NCBI RefSeq assembly: GCF_000953015.1
Contig: NZ_LN794158.1
Coordinates: 372,001 to 436,000 of the forward strand
Length of the DNA stretch: 64,000 nt
Direction of reading: 5' to 3'
Source: Candidatus Methylopumilus turicensis
GTDB taxonomy: Bacteria; Pseudomonadota; Gammaproteobacteria; Burkholderiales; Methylophilaceae
Made by a program: the position numbers and the translations under genes. The notes under the pieces are model-generated. The model saw only the letters and a program-made list of their open reading frames with translations, was not told the DNA's origin and searched no databases. This document shows positions 8,615-18,435 of the stretch, piece by piece (the first letter of the stretch is position 1; every line of letters begins with the position of its first letter).

Positions 8615-9395
8615 GCCAAGCTAATTCTTGTTCGGTAAACCCGGCAGCAAGCCTTGCTTGATGGTTAAAAGGTTTGCGGGGTGTTGGTGCTTCATATTGC
8701 TTGGCAAGCTGGGCGTAGGTGTTGATTGGTTCTAAATGACGTGACTGACACAGCCAATTAAACCAGAAGTTTCCGATCGCCACATGTCCGATTTCATCAC
8801 GAAGGATGATATCTAAAATTTCGGCCGCTTCCATGTCACCAACCTGGGCCAGCTTCGCACGAAGGGCAGGTGAGGCATCTAAACCACGAGCCTCCATGGT
8901 GCGAGGGACTAAAGCGATGCGCGCTAAGAGATCATTTGAAGTGCGTGTCGCCATCTCCCACAAGCTATTATGGGCAGGAAAATCCCCATAGATATACCCA
9001 AGTTTTACAAGATGTTGGTTGAGCAAAGTGAAGTGATACGCCTCTTCAGCCGCCACTTTCAGCCAATCGCTGTAATATTGCTCGGGCATCTCCGCAAAAC
9101 GCCAAATAGCATCGAGAGCTAAATTAATCGCATTAAACTCAATATGTGCAAGTGCATGAATCATGACTGCACGCCCCTCAGTAGTGCGCATGTTCCGACG
9201 AGCAACGTCTTTGGGCGAGACTAAATGGGGTTTGTTTGGTAAGCCAGGAATATGATCAGACGCATTAATCACACTGGTGGCGTCCAATGAACAGCACCCT
9301 GATGACCATGCCTCGGTTAATTGCGCTACTTTTTGTGTTTTCTTTAAAAAATCTGTCTCAGCCAGACAATTAAGTGCTTGTGCACGCAGCTCCAT
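8601..9395 (-). CDS. DUF455 ferritin-like protein
   Basis: A 264-residue soluble protein of the DUF455 family, a ferritin-like four-helix fold. Visible candidate metal ligands are in HALAHIEFNAI (about residue 105), AAEEAYHF (about 137) and LRDEIGHVAIG (about 208), i.e. paired Glu/His on separate helices as in diiron carboxylate proteins. A diiron oxygenase or tRNA-modifying role has been suggested for relatives, but I assign no reaction. It is the middle gene of an operon: 12 bp after the AI-2E-family gene and overlapping the helicase gene by 14 bp. Confidence 0.8.
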   Translation of the reverse strand: MELRAQALNCLAETDFLKKTQKVAQLTEAWSSGCCSLDATSVINASDHIPGLPNKPHLVSPKDVARRNMRTTEGRAVMIHALAHIEFNAINLALDAIWRFAEMPEQYYSDWLKVAAEEAYHFTLLNQHLVKLGYIYGDFPAHNSLWEMATRTSNDLLARIALVPRTMEARGLDASPALRAKLAQVGDMEAAEILDIILRDEIGHVAIGNFWFNWLCQSRHLEPINTYAQLAKQYEAPTPRKPFNHQARLAAGFTEQELAWLENA

Positions 9396-9407
9396 CTTGT
9401 CAAACCC

Positions 9408-10400
9408 CTAGATCAGCTTGGCAATTAACAATTCGGATTTGATATAGGCATAAAGAATGGGGGCAATTAATACGCCTGTAATCCCAAACAATGTTTCCAT
9501 TACCAGCAGCGCTAATAGCAATTCCCAAGCGGCAGCATTTATTTTGCTCCCGACGATTTTGGCGTTGATGAAGTATTCTAGTTTATGGATAGCCACTAAA
9601 AACACTAAAGCTGCAATTGCTACTTTGAATGAAACACCAATACTGATCACCGTAATAATGATATTGGAAATGAGGTTGCCGATCACTGGCAACAGCCCAG
9701 CAACAAAAGTCACGACGACAAGGGTTTTGTTGTAAGGCAAATTCACCCCAAATAGTGGCAATATAATCAGTAGGAAAATGCCCGTCAGCAAGGTATTAAT
9801 TGCAGAGATTTTAATTTGGGCAAATACAATATTTTCAAAAGCCTTACCAAATAGCTGGATCCGTTCACGAAGGGCTTTTGCCAAGGGGTGCGCTTTAGCA
9901 ATCTCTGAAAAAGAATGAATGGAGACCATTAATGCGATCACAAGCGCGATTAAAATATGGGCAAATGTATGTAGGCTCTCTTTGCCAGCAACCCCCAGCT
10001 CACGGGTATGCTCTTTAATGATGTCGCTGACAGAGCTATTTAATGACTGCATGCTTTCTGGAAGATAACTTAATAGCGTGGGCGGTAAGTCATCCTTAAT
10101 ATCATTGACGCTTTCCCCAAGCTTCGCAGCAAGCCCTGCTAAATTTTGCTCATTACCAAGGGTGTTGGATAGAAACATCACTGCGCTGGCTGTTGCGCCA
10201 ATAATCGAGGCGGTAATTAAAAAGACGGCAAAAATACGCGCAAATTGATCAGGCATGATGAAGGTCAACTTATCGCCAAGTCTTTTGGCAAGCAAAAAGA
10301 TCAACATGCCAATTAACAGCGTCGGGGCCATGTGGAAAATTAAGACCAAACTAATGAGGGCTGATATCGCAATAAAGCTAATGATTTTGATGTTATTCAT
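9408..10400 (-). CDS. AI-2E family transporter (PerM/TqsA-like membrane protein)
   Basis: Integral membrane protein of 330 residues with about eight hydrophobic helices, arranged as an N-terminal helix pair, a soluble or amphipathic stretch (about residues 90-140, NDIKDDLPPTLLSYLPESM) and a C-terminal helix bundle. This is the topology of the AI-2 exporter superfamily (DUF20). Family members export autoinducer-2 or act as Na+/H+ antiporters; the substrate here is unknown. It is the first gene of the operon with DUF455 and the Suv3-like helicase, and lies 112 bp after the end of the metal pump gene. Confidence 0.82.
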   Translation of the reverse strand: MNNIKIISFIAISALISLVLIFHMAPTLLIGMLIFLLAKRLGDKLTFIMPDQFARIFAVFLITASIIGATASAVMFLSNTLGNEQNLAGLAAKLGESVNDIKDDLPPTLLSYLPESMQSLNSSVSDIIKEHTRELGVAGKESLHTFAHILIALVIALMVSIHSFSEIAKAHPLAKALRERIQLFGKAFENIVFAQIKISAINTLLTGIFLLIILPLFGVNLPYNKTLVVVTFVAGLLPVIGNLISNIIITVISIGVSFKVAIAALVFLVAIHKLEYFINAKIVGSKINAAAWELLLALLVMETLFGITGVLIAPILYAYIKSELLIAKLI

Positions 10401-10512
10401 GGCGAGGTATTGGCTAATGAAAATTCATTATACTTAATTTAAGCACTTTGATTGTTATTTGGCGGGGATCGGTTGAGATGCCGATTTTGATTAATGACAT
10501 CCCATCCCTAAG

Positions 10513-13500
10513 TTACCGCGTTCCGTCTTTTTGTCCAAATCGCAAATACAGCATCGGTAATAAAATCAGGGTTAATAAAGTCGAAGTCACTAATCCCCCA
10601 ATCACAACAATCGCAAGCGGGCGTTGGATTTCAGAACCTGGGCCGCTTGCAAATAACAATGGAACTAACCCAAATGCAGCAATGCTGGCGGTCATCAGTA
10701 CCGGTCTCAATCGACGTTTGGCACCTTCGACGACAACTTGGACTAGCGCCATACCTTCATTGGCAAGTTGGTTAAAGTAACTCACCATTACTACGCCATT
10801 GAGCACGGCAATTCCCAGAAGCGCGATGAAGCCAACCGAGGCTGGCACAGATAAATATTCGCCAGAAATCCACAGTGCAAATACGCCGCCTATCATCGCA
10901 AACGGAATGTTTGAGAGAATCAGCACCGCTTGGCGGATAGAGTTAAACGTCGTATAAAGCAGTAAGAAAATCAAGCCCAATGCAATCGGTACTACAATTG
11001 CTAAGCGTTGTGCTGCACGTTGTTGATTTTCAAATTGACCACCCCAAAGCAAATGATAGCCTTCGCCTAATTTCACTTCGGCATTCACCCGTTTTTTGGC
11101 TTCTTCCACAAAGCCTACCAAGTCACGTTCACGCACGTTCACGGTGACCACCACCATGCGGGCAGCGCGTTCACGGTCAATTTTGACTGGGCCGTCGGTG
11201 CGTACAAGCTTGGCAATGGTTGAGAGAGGCACGCTCACGCCAGAAGGCAAAGTGAGGCGAATATTAGCGAACTCAGCAGGTGAAAATCGTAAAGACTCTT
11301 CGCCTCTTAAAAGTAGGGGCGTGCGACGCTGACCTTCTTGTACGATACCCAAGACTTTGCCTTCAACGTGCGCGCGTAAAATATCTTCAATTTGCGTGAT
11401 ATCAAATCCCAGCCTTCCCGCCGCCATTCGATCTATCTCCACGCGCAAATATTGCACACCACTATTTTGAGGCGTGTAGACATCCTGACTTCCTTTGATC
11501 GTTTCAAGAATGCTTTTGATTTGTTGTACGTGTTGATTGAGCACTTCTAAATCGCTCCCAAATACTTTAATCGCCAAGTCACCACGCACGCCTAAAATCA
11601 TTTCATTGACCCGCATATCGATCGGCTGAGTAAAGCTGTAAGCGACCCCTGGCAAGTCTTGCATCACCACACGAAGATGATCAATCAGATCATTTTTATT
11701 GGATGATCGCCAAGTATCACGGGGATGAAGAATCAAAAAATGATCAGTTTGATTGAGTCCCATTGGGTCGAGACCAAGTTCATCCGAACCCACTCTTGAG
11801 ACGATTTCTTTCACCTCGGGAACACGACTTAAAATTGCTTGCTGAATTTTTCCATCGATTAACACACTTTGATTGAGATTGATGGACGGTAACTTTTCAG
11901 TCCCAATAATGATGTCACCTTCATCCATGGTGGGCATAAATATTTTACCGATTTGGGTATAAATAATGCCAGTCGCTAATAAGCCTATCAGCGCACCTAT
12001 AAAAACTGTTCGACTATGCTTGAGTGCCCATTGCAAAGCAGGTTCGTAAAGCTTCAACGCTTTTTGTACAAGCCAAGGCTCCTCGTGCTTGATTTTTCCT
12101 AACAGCAAAGAAGCGAGCACTGGAATGGCAGTCAGCGATAAAAAGAGTGAGCCAGCAAGTGCGAAAACAATGGTCAGAGCAACTGGACTAAACAACTTTC
12201 CTTCTAAACCTTGTAAGGTTAATAATGGTATAAATACCGTGATGATAATTAAGATGCCTGCAGTCACTGGAACAGCGACCTCTTTGACCGCATACGTGAT
12301 AATTTCTAGACGAGAGGCACGTTGCAAATCACTATTTTTTTGATTTAAATGACCATCCAAAAACTTAGGCTGATGCTCATTTTTAGCGAGGTGGGCCGTA
12401 ATATTCTCTACAACGACGACTGCAGCATCCACCAGCATACCAATCGCAATAGAGAGGCCGCCCAAGCTCATTAAATTGGCCGACAAGTCAAAGTAACGCA
12501 TAAGAATAAAGGTGACTAAGGCTGCGAGTGGCAGGGCCAGCGCTACCGCGAGAGCAGCGCGTAAATTGCCCAAGAATAAAATCAGCAGGATCACAACAAG
12601 CACAATCGCTTCAAGTAGTGCTTTAGACACCCCACTGATTGCGCGGTCTACTAAACTTCCACGGTTATAAAAAACTTTTGTGGTAACGCCTTTGGGGAGC
12701 GTAAGTTGAATTTCTGCTAAGCGATCACGCACATTGTCAACGACCTGTCTTGCATTCGCGCCGCGCAAACCAAGCACCAAGCCCTCAACGGTTTCCCCTT
12801 TACCGTTTTTGCTGACGGCACCATATCGGGTTAATGCGCCAATTTTAACGCTCGCGACATCGCTAATTCTAATCGGATTGCCAGCATAAGCTTTAATCAC
12901 GGTATTTCGTACATCGTCTAAATTGTTAAAACGTCCTTCAGCACGAACAATTAATGACTCTTCACCTTCGTTTAATCGGCCAGCCCCATCGTTGCGATTA
13001 TTACGCTCGAGTGCTTGTTGTAAATCATCGTGTGTGATCCCGCGAGCTGACATTCTGGCTAGGTCTGGTGTGATTTCAAAACTACGCACTAATCCGCCCA
13101 AAGCGTTGACATCAGCCACCCCTGGCACACTTCGTAATTGCGGACGAATGACCCAGTCTAGCAAGCTTCGACGTTCATCAAGTGATAAGTGATCTCCTTC
13201 GATCGTGAACATAAACATTTCCCCAAGCGGGGTGGTCATGGGTGCAATGCCGCCAGTAATCTCCGCAGGCAAATTGCCCCATACATTATTGAGCCGCTCC
13301 GACACCTGCTGACGTGCCCAATAAATATCGGTGCCATCGGCAAAGTCGATGGTGATGTCCGTTAGTCCAAACTTTGCAATTGAACGCAGCATCGTTTGCT
13401 TGGGTAAGCCCAGCATTTCCACCTCCACCGGCGCTGTAATACGTGCTTCCATTTCCTCTGGCGTGAGCCCTGGAGATTTGATAATGATTTCAACTTGGGT

Positions 13501-13635
13501 GTTAGACACGTCAGGAAACGCATCAATTGGCAAGTTTTGAACTGAATAAAGGCCACCACCGACTAGACCAACAATGAAGAGCATCACAACGAGTCGGCCT
13601 TTCATGGAGGCTTGAATAATTGAATTTAACATCAC
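10513..13635 (-). CDS. Heavy-metal efflux RND pump (CusA/CzcA family)
   Basis: Inner-membrane proton-driven pump of 1040 residues, normal for the HME-RND family, with two large periplasmic loops between helices 1-2 and 7-8. The amino end has the family signature (VQNLPIDAFPDVSNTQVEI). Helix 4 carries GGLSIAIGMLVDAAVVVVEN, nearer to CusA-type than to the DFG-type CzcA motif. The metal ion cannot be decided from this. It is the last gene of a four-gene operon; its ATG overlaps the adaptor stop (ATGA). Together with the adaptor and TolC protein it should expel metal ions across both membranes. Confidence 0.93.
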   Translation of the reverse strand: MMLNSIIQASMKGRLVVMLFIVGLVGGGLYSVQNLPIDAFPDVSNTQVEIIIKSPGLTPEEMEARITAPVEVEMLGLPKQTMLRSIAKFGLTDITIDFADGTDIYWARQQVSERLNNVWGNLPAEITGGIAPMTTPLGEMFMFTIEGDHLSLDERRSLLDWVIRPQLRSVPGVADVNALGGLVRSFEITPDLARMSARGITHDDLQQALERNNRNDGAGRLNEGEESLIVRAEGRFNNLDDVRNTVIKAYAGNPIRISDVASVKIGALTRYGAVSKNGKGETVEGLVLGLRGANARQVVDNVRDRLAEIQLTLPKGVTTKVFYNRGSLVDRAISGVSKALLEAIVLVVILLILFLGNLRAALAVALALPLAALVTFILMRYFDLSANLMSLGGLSIAIGMLVDAAVVVVENITAHLAKNEHQPKFLDGHLNQKNSDLQRASRLEIITYAVKEVAVPVTAGILIIITVFIPLLTLQGLEGKLFSPVALTIVFALAGSLFLSLTAIPVLASLLLGKIKHEEPWLVQKALKLYEPALQWALKHSRTVFIGALIGLLATGIIYTQIGKIFMPTMDEGDIIIGTEKLPSINLNQSVLIDGKIQQAILSRVPEVKEIVSRVGSDELGLDPMGLNQTDHFLILHPRDTWRSSNKNDLIDHLRVVMQDLPGVAYSFTQPIDMRVNEMILGVRGDLAIKVFGSDLEVLNQHVQQIKSILETIKGSQDVYTPQNSGVQYLRVEIDRMAAGRLGFDITQIEDILRAHVEGKVLGIVQEGQRRTPLLLRGEESLRFSPAEFANIRLTLPSGVSVPLSTIAKLVRTDGPVKIDRERAARMVVVTVNVRERDLVGFVEEAKKRVNAEVKLGEGYHLLWGGQFENQQRAAQRLAIVVPIALGLIFLLLYTTFNSIRQAVLILSNIPFAMIGGVFALWISGEYLSVPASVGFIALLGIAVLNGVVMVSYFNQLANEGMALVQVVVEGAKRRLRPVLMTASIAAFGLVPLLFASGPGSEIQRPLAIVVIGGLVTSTLLTLILLPMLYLRFGQKDGTR

Positions 13636-14795
13636 TCGTCTCCGCCAATGCCCTGCATTTTTGCTTTCAGCGCTGCGGTGCCAGAGACGACTAAATGCTC
13701 ATTGCCTATGAAATCACCAGAAATAAAAGCTTGATTGCCGTTGTTGTTGAGTACTTTAATTGAACGGGCTTCAAAGCCCTTTTTTGTTTGAACAAAAACA
13801 AGTGTTTGATTGCTATGTTTGGCATCGTTAATTTGCACAATCGCGCGTTTTGATATGCTAAAGCTTGAGGATTTCTGATTGATTGGTTGAGCAATTTCTG
13901 CCTCAACTAACTGTCCGGGTGCTAAAGCAGATGTGCCATTTGTGATCAATATTCTCACCAAAGCGGTTTGATCTAATTTGTTGACGTTGGGCACGATGGC
14001 GATCACTTTTCCGCTGGCCTCTGTGTTAGAAACGCTAACGCGCATCCCAACTTGCATGCCGTTCAGTAGTTGTGAAGGAACACGCATTTCTAACCAAAGC
14101 GGTGAGAGTTTAGCAATGCGGTAAATCGGCATAGCGCTATCAACACGTTGCCCAGCGGTCACCATTTGCTCAAGTACCATGCCATCAATCGGCGCACTCA
14201 AGGTGATGCCATTCGTGTAATTACCGTGAGTCTCTAGACTTTTAATGGCTTGCGAACTCATGCCAGATAATTTGAGTGCCTGTCGGCGCTGAGCGAGTAA
14301 TGCATTGACTTCAGCATGGGTGCTCTGTGTGCTGAGGTAGCGACGTTCAGCAATAATGCCATCCTTGTATAGTTCTGCATCTCGATTAAGGGATTGTTGC
14401 GCAAGGCGATGTTGGGAAAGTGCTTGCAGGTGATCTCGTTGCAATGCAACTAAATCGGGACTGCTGAGATGGGCAAGCGCTTGCCCTTGTTTAACGCGCT
14501 GACCCGTCGCGACAAACATTTGATCAATCAGACCAGACTGCGGCGCGCTAATCAAACGTGCTTGATCGACCGGCACCACAATCTCACCTGGTAAATGCTG
14601 GCTGCTCGCATTTTGGTTGGCGACGATCGGGGCGGTTGCTATCCCTAACGTTTTTATTTGTGATGGGGTAATGTGGATTATTTCGCTAGCGTTGGCAATA
14701 TTCAAGCATATCGATAGCAGGATTGTGGCCGTAAAAAAGCACGTATTTTTGATAGGGGTAGACATAGTATTTCCAGATTTTTTTGGTTGGCTCAT
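13632..14795 (-). CDS. Periplasmic adaptor of heavy-metal RND efflux (CusB/CzcB-like)
   Basis: Membrane-fusion protein linking the RND pump to the TolC channel. After a signal segment (about residues 15-38, FFTATILLSICLNIANA) come lipoyl-like (APQSGLIDQMFVATGQRVKQGQALAHLSS, described here by its ends at about residues 84-112), alpha-hairpin, beta-barrel and membrane-proximal parts. The start is ATG 14795: it overlaps the TolC stop as ATGA and has GGAGA seven bases upstream. The 14 extra residues of the longest frame are not needed. No His-rich metal-binding extension is present, unlike some CzcB proteins. Confidence 0.9.
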   Translation of the reverse strand: MSQPKKSGNTMSTPIKNTCFFTATILLSICLNIANASEIIHITPSQIKTLGIATAPIVANQNASSQHLPGEIVVPVDQARLISAPQSGLIDQMFVATGQRVKQGQALAHLSSPDLVALQRDHLQALSQHRLAQQSLNRDAELYKDGIIAERRYLSTQSTHAEVNALLAQRRQALKLSGMSSQAIKSLETHGNYTNGITLSAPIDGMVLEQMVTAGQRVDSAMPIYRIAKLSPLWLEMRVPSQLLNGMQVGMRVSVSNTEASGKVIAIVPNVNKLDQTALVRILITNGTSALAPGQLVEAEIAQPINQKSSSFSISKRAIVQINDAKHSNQTLVFVQTKKGFEARSIKVLNNNGNQAFISGDFIGNEHLVVSGTAALKAKMQGIGGDE

Positions 14796-16051
14796 GGCAT
14801 TTCTCCGGCAGCTTGATTGTAATGCGCGGTATCCCATTGCAATTGAATTTGACGTTGTTTCATCGCTCGCTCTGCTTCATAAGCTGAGGCTTGCACACGT
14901 AAAAGATTCACTAAATCGGTCTCGCCTAGGGCAAAGGCTTTTTTGGCAAGGCGTAAACTCTCTTGTGCATTGGCATGTTGTTTTGTTGTGATCTCAAGCT
15001 CTGACTTTGTCACATTTAAATTATGTTCAGCTTCATGGAATGCTGCCTCCAAGGCATAACGTAAATGCTGAGCGTCGGCCTGATTTTTTGCATAGTTCAT
15101 TTCAGCGATCGCCATTAACGGTGCGCTTTGTGCTTCCGTTTCAAAAGGAATTCTTAGCCTCAAACCAATTGTTTCGTTAATTTGATTATCAAAGGCACCA
15201 CGCTGCGTTCTAGCACTAATGGAAACCGTTGGGTTTGAACGACGCTCGACTTTAATTAAACTTCTCTCATCGTCAGCGACTAATATTTTCTTTGAGGCAT
15301 CCCTCAGGGCGGGATGGTTGTCATCAAGTATTGTTTTGGACTGCTGCTCAGAAAAATATTCAGGGAGTGTGTTGAGTCCTGTCAGTAGTTTGTATCGATA
15401 TTGCGCATGTTTAATTTCTGCTTGTGCACGCAGTAAAAAAGTCTCCGCTTGATAGGCATCGTTTTGTGCCAGCATACGATCTGTTTTTGCTAAGTCCCCA
15501 GCCTTTACCCGTTTTTCAACGTCAGACAGAAGTTCCAGTGAAGTCACATGACGACTTTTTGCAAGTGTTGCTTGATGGGTCACCATCGCAATGTCCCAGA
15601 GTGCATTGCGAACCATGCCAGCCACTTGAAGATTAAGCGTTGCTTTTGTATCGACAAATCCAAGGGCGGCATCACGAGCAAGGGCTTCACGGGCGGCTCT
15701 TTGACCTGGCAGCCATATCGGCAATTCAAGTTCACTTTCCCATTCGCGCTCCCCTCGATTCGAGGTTGCAGCGTCGTTTCGGTTCAGTAGGCCTATCGCC
15801 GGTGTTGCAGGAAGAAGCCCACTCGCTCTTTTATACTTTGCTTCGATTTCAATTTTTTTGGCCGCCAATAAAGCGCTATCTGGATAACGCACAATGGTTT
15901 TCTCGACTAAGTCGTGTAGGCTAAGTTGAGCGCTTATTTGCAAATCATGGTCGTGTTCATCTGACTCAGCAAAGGCTGGCGTATTGAACAACAAACAATA
16001 TAAAGCCCATAGTAAAAACCATGGATGCATCAGTTCAAACTTCGGAAACAT
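14792..16051 (-). CDS. TolC-family outer membrane channel (CusC/CzcC-like)
   Basis: Outer-membrane efflux protein of 419 residues. A signal peptide (about residues 1-28, ending NTPAFA) precedes two OEP repeats rich in heptad-like helical segments. The start ATG 16051 is supported by AGGAGTG seven bases upstream; an in-frame ATG at 16084 lacks this. It is the second gene of the metal-efflux operon, 70 bp after the small His-containing protein, and overlaps the adaptor gene by 4 bp. A short acidic/His stretch (ESDEHDHD) directly after the predicted cleavage site could bind metal. Confidence 0.9.
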   Translation of the reverse strand: MFPKFELMHPWFLLWALYCLLFNTPAFAESDEHDHDLQISAQLSLHDLVEKTIVRYPDSALLAAKKIEIEAKYKRASGLLPATPAIGLLNRNDAATSNRGEREWESELELPIWLPGQRAAREALARDAALGFVDTKATLNLQVAGMVRNALWDIAMVTHQATLAKSRHVTSLELLSDVEKRVKAGDLAKTDRMLAQNDAYQAETFLLRAQAEIKHAQYRYKLLTGLNTLPEYFSEQQSKTILDDNHPALRDASKKILVADDERSLIKVERRSNPTVSISARTQRGAFDNQINETIGLRLRIPFETEAQSAPLMAIAEMNYAKNQADAQHLRYALEAAFHEAEHNLNVTKSELEITTKQHANAQESLRLAKKAFALGETDLVNLLRVQASAYEAERAMKQRQIQLQWDTAHYNQAAGEMP

Positions 16052-16121
16052 AAAATCACTCCTATTAATACGAACGCCAAGCATCTAGATGCTTGGCTAA
16101 AACGGCAACGCCGCCTAGGGA

Positions 16122-16538
16122 TTAATAGTGTGATGGTGGTGCGCGAGGCGGGGAGGTGCGTTTGAAGTGTGGCTTAACAACAGGGGCCGAAGATGGCGCG
16201 TAGAAGCGCCTAACGTAAACTAAGTAAAGACTCAGTGCGCTCAATACAAATAAAAATGGGATCAGGGATTCAAATTCAAACTTTTCATTCACCCCTGTCA
16301 ATACACCAACACTTTGCTCGGAAAGTACTTCGTTGTGGATGGTGGCTGTTTGAAAATCTTGCTTCGCAGCAGATTCGATTTCATCTAAATGAATATGGAT
16401 GCCAGGGGTATTTTCTACAGCGCCAATCCCAAATACATGGGCGTGCAAAAATGGCGAGATAAGCTGTAAAGCAACTAGCCAAAATATGAAAAACTGAATG
16501 TGTCGTTTTTTATTCAAAATGCATACAAATATAATCAT
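16122..16538 (-). CDS. Small His-containing membrane protein heading the metal efflux operon
   Basis: A 138-residue protein, not recognised with certainty. It has an N-terminal hydrophobic segment (about residues 14-32) ending HAHVFG, a GIHIHLDE stretch near residue 47, a second membrane helix near 92-110 and a Pro/Arg-rich tail. Placement before a TolC-adaptor-pump set and the HAH/HIH motifs suggest a metal-sensing or accessory role like CzcI or DUF2946-type proteins; this is inference. The ATG at 16538 is preceded at a distance by a TATAAT element. Confidence 0.6.
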   Translation of the reverse strand: MIIFVCILNKKRHIQFFIFWLVALQLISPFLHAHVFGIGAVENTPGIHIHLDEIESAAKQDFQTATIHNEVLSEQSVGVLTGVNEKFEFESLIPFLFVLSALSLYLVYVRRFYAPSSAPVVKPHFKRTSPPRAPPSHY

Positions 16539-16560
16539 TGTTTTAACTACTTCAAAAGTT

Positions 16561-16566
16561 ATTATA
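16561..16566 (-). promoter_or_regulatory. Candidate -10 element for the metal efflux operon
   Basis: On the minus strand the sequence reads TATAAT, 23 bp before the first ATG of the operon. No convincing -35 is found at 17-18 bp; TTTCTT lies about 18 bp upstream. A regulator-dependent (for example long-spacer) promoter is possible but unproven. Confidence 0.3.
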
Positions 16567-16777
16567 GGGCGAGATGATAGATAAAAGAAAGTGATTGCTT
16601 GAGGGTTTGTACAATTAGTTTTTAACTGTTTCTCATGTGTAGTTGATAAAAATAATAATTTTGTTGAAGTTTTTCTTTATCTAACGCGCTTTCCAAGCAA
16701 ATCCGATTTATAATTTCGGCTCTGTCGGTTTGGGCAATCCAGATCGCATCCATTAAACAACTCCAAAAGAGAAGAAA

Positions 16778-18289
16778 ATGACCACCAAAAATGCTGATAT
16801 TGGCCTCGTTGGCCTTGCTGTGATGGGGCAAAATCTTGCCCTCAATATTGCCGATCATGGCTACACCATTGCGGTTTACAACCGTGACCCGAAAAAAATG
16901 GTGAATTTTATTGAAGAGTGTAAGAAAAATGAGCCCTCACATGAAAATGTGGTTGGTCATGCGGATTTAGCTTCTTTCGTGTTGAGCATTAAGCGTCCAC
17001 GTAAGATTGTATTGTTAGTAAAAGCAGGTAGTGCAACAGATGTCACCATCAATGCGTTGCTTCCATTCTTAGAGCAAGGTGACATCATTATTGATGGCGG
17101 TAATGCTTTATGGACAGACACGATTCGTCGTGAAAAAGAATTAGCCGCCAAGGGCATTGAATTTATCGGCTCAGGCGTTTCTGGTGGCGAAACGGGGGCA
17201 CGTTTCGGTCCAAGCTTGATGCCATCTGGCACACGCAAAGCATGGGCGAGCTTAGAGCCAATCTGGCGCGATATTGCCGCTAAAGTTGACCCAAAAACTG
17301 GTGTGCCACTTGAAGGCGGCGCACCAGGTAAGCCAGTTGAAGGCGGTTTCTCTTGTGCTGAATACATCGGCCCAGATGGCGCGGGCCATTATGTGAAGAT
17401 GGTGCATAACGGTATTGAATATATCGATATGCAATTGATTTGCGAAGCTTACTGGCTGATGAAGAATTTGCTCGGCATGACTGCTGGCGAAATCGGTAAG
17501 ATCTTTGAAGACTGGAACAAGGGTGAATTATCAAGCTTCCTGATTGAAATCACTGGCGATATTCTGCAACAAAAAGACCCAATGGGTAAGGGTTTCTTAG
17601 TTGATATGGTGATGGACGCTGCAGGTCAAAAAGGCACAGGTCAGTGGACTGCAGCCAATGCGCTTGAGTTAGGTGCGCCAGCGAATGCGATTGCAGCAGC
17701 GGTATATGCACGCGCACTTTCAAGCTTGAAAGAGGAGCGTGTTGAAGCAAGCAAGATTCTTAAAGGCCCAGTGATCAAAACGGAAGCGGATAAGAAAGAA
17801 ATTATTGAAGCGATTAAAAACGCTTTGTATTGCTCAAAAATCTGCGCTTACGCACAAGGCTTCCAATTGATTGATAAGGCACAAGTGGCTTATAACTGGA
17901 AATTGAACTTCGGTGAAATCGCTCAAATCTGGCGTGGTGGTTGTATCATTCGCGCTCGTTTCTTACAAAAAATCACGGATGCTTATGCGCTTGATTCACG
18001 TTTGAAAAACTTGATGCTCGATCCATACTTCACGCAAGCAATGAACGACGGTCAAGCTGGTTGGCGTAAAGTGATTGCCCTAGCAGTGACCAACGGTATT
18101 CCTGCTCAAGGTTTCTGCGCAGCGCTTTCATACTATGATGGCTACCGCAGTGCAGTGCTACCAGCTAACTTGCTGCAAGCACAGCGCGATTACTTCGGTG
18201 CGCACACCTATGAGCGTGTTGATCAGCCACGTGGTCAGTTCTACCACTTGGATTGGCCAGAAGCAGGTCGTCCACAGTACGAGATTTAA
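16778..18289 (+). CDS. gnd: 6-phosphogluconate dehydrogenase (decarboxylating)
   Basis: Converts 6-phosphogluconate to ribulose 5-phosphate and CO2 with reduction of NAD(P)+. In methylotrophs this closes the dissimilatory ribulose monophosphate cycle that oxidises formaldehyde. The 503 residues match the long family form. Visible are the nucleotide fold [12 protein letters not shown] (residues 11-22), VYNRDPKK (cofactor discrimination region), the substrate motif [16 protein letters not shown] near 130 and the [10 protein letters not shown] region near 387. NAD versus NADP preference cannot be settled from this. Single gene with a 239-bp upstream region (TATAAT at 16709-16714 but no good -35), followed by a palindrome and a terminator. 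Confidence 0.95.
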   Translation: MTTKNADIGLVGLAVMGQNLALNIADHGYTIAVYNRDPKKMVNFIEECKKNEPSHENVVGHADLASFVLSIKRPRKIVLLVKAGSATDVTINALLPFLEQGDIIIDGGNALWTDTIRREKELAAKGIEFIGSGVSGGETGARFGPSLMPSGTRKAWASLEPIWRDIAAKVDPKTGVPLEGGAPGKPVEGGFSCAEYIGPDGAGHYVKMVHNGIEYIDMQLICEAYWLMKNLLGMTAGEIGKIFEDWNKGELSSFLIEITGDILQQKDPMGKGFLVDMVMDAAGQKGTGQWTAANALELGAPANAIAAAVYARALSSLKEERVEASKILKGPVIKTEADKKEIIEAIKNALYCSKICAYAQGFQLIDKAQVAYNWKLNFGEIAQIWRGGCIIRARFLQKITDAYALDSRLKNLMLDPYFTQAMNDGQAGWRKVIALAVTNGIPAQGFCAALSYYDGYRSAVLPANLLQAQRDYFGAHTYERVDQPRGQFYHLDWPEAGRPQYEI

Positions 18290-18298
18290 GCGATGTTT

Positions 18299-18337
18299 TA
18301 GTTTGTCATTGAGACGTCATGTCTCAATGACAAACTA
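18299..18337. repeat. Perfect 17-bp palindrome with 5-nt loop
   Basis: Arms TAGTTTGTCATTGAGAC (18299-18315) and its exact complement (18321-18337) flank loop GTCAT. It begins 10 bp after the gnd stop. There is no T run after it, so it is not itself a typical terminator; the terminator follows 10 bp later. It may be a 3' stability hairpin or a dispersed palindromic element. Confidence 0.75.
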
Positions 18338-18347
18338 GCTTAAAACG

Positions 18348-18376
18348 AAAAAGGCACAGTATCCTGTGCCTTTTTT
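18348..18376. terminator. Bidirectional terminator between gnd and the radical SAM gene
   Basis: Stem GGCACAG / CTGTGCC with TATC loop, flanked by AAAAA and TTTTTT, so it can end transcripts from both the gnd side and, more weakly, the minus-strand radical SAM gene (stop at 18436). Confidence 0.85.
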
Positions 18377-18435
18377 ATTGCCTGCTTTTTGTCACTCAAT
18401 GAAGGTCACTTCATTAAGCTTCTCAATGAACGCGC

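Noticed and set aside
10400-10513. Small plus-strand frames across the metal pump and AI-2E genes
   Set aside because: They are antisense shadows of the long minus-strand genes, with no family resemblance.
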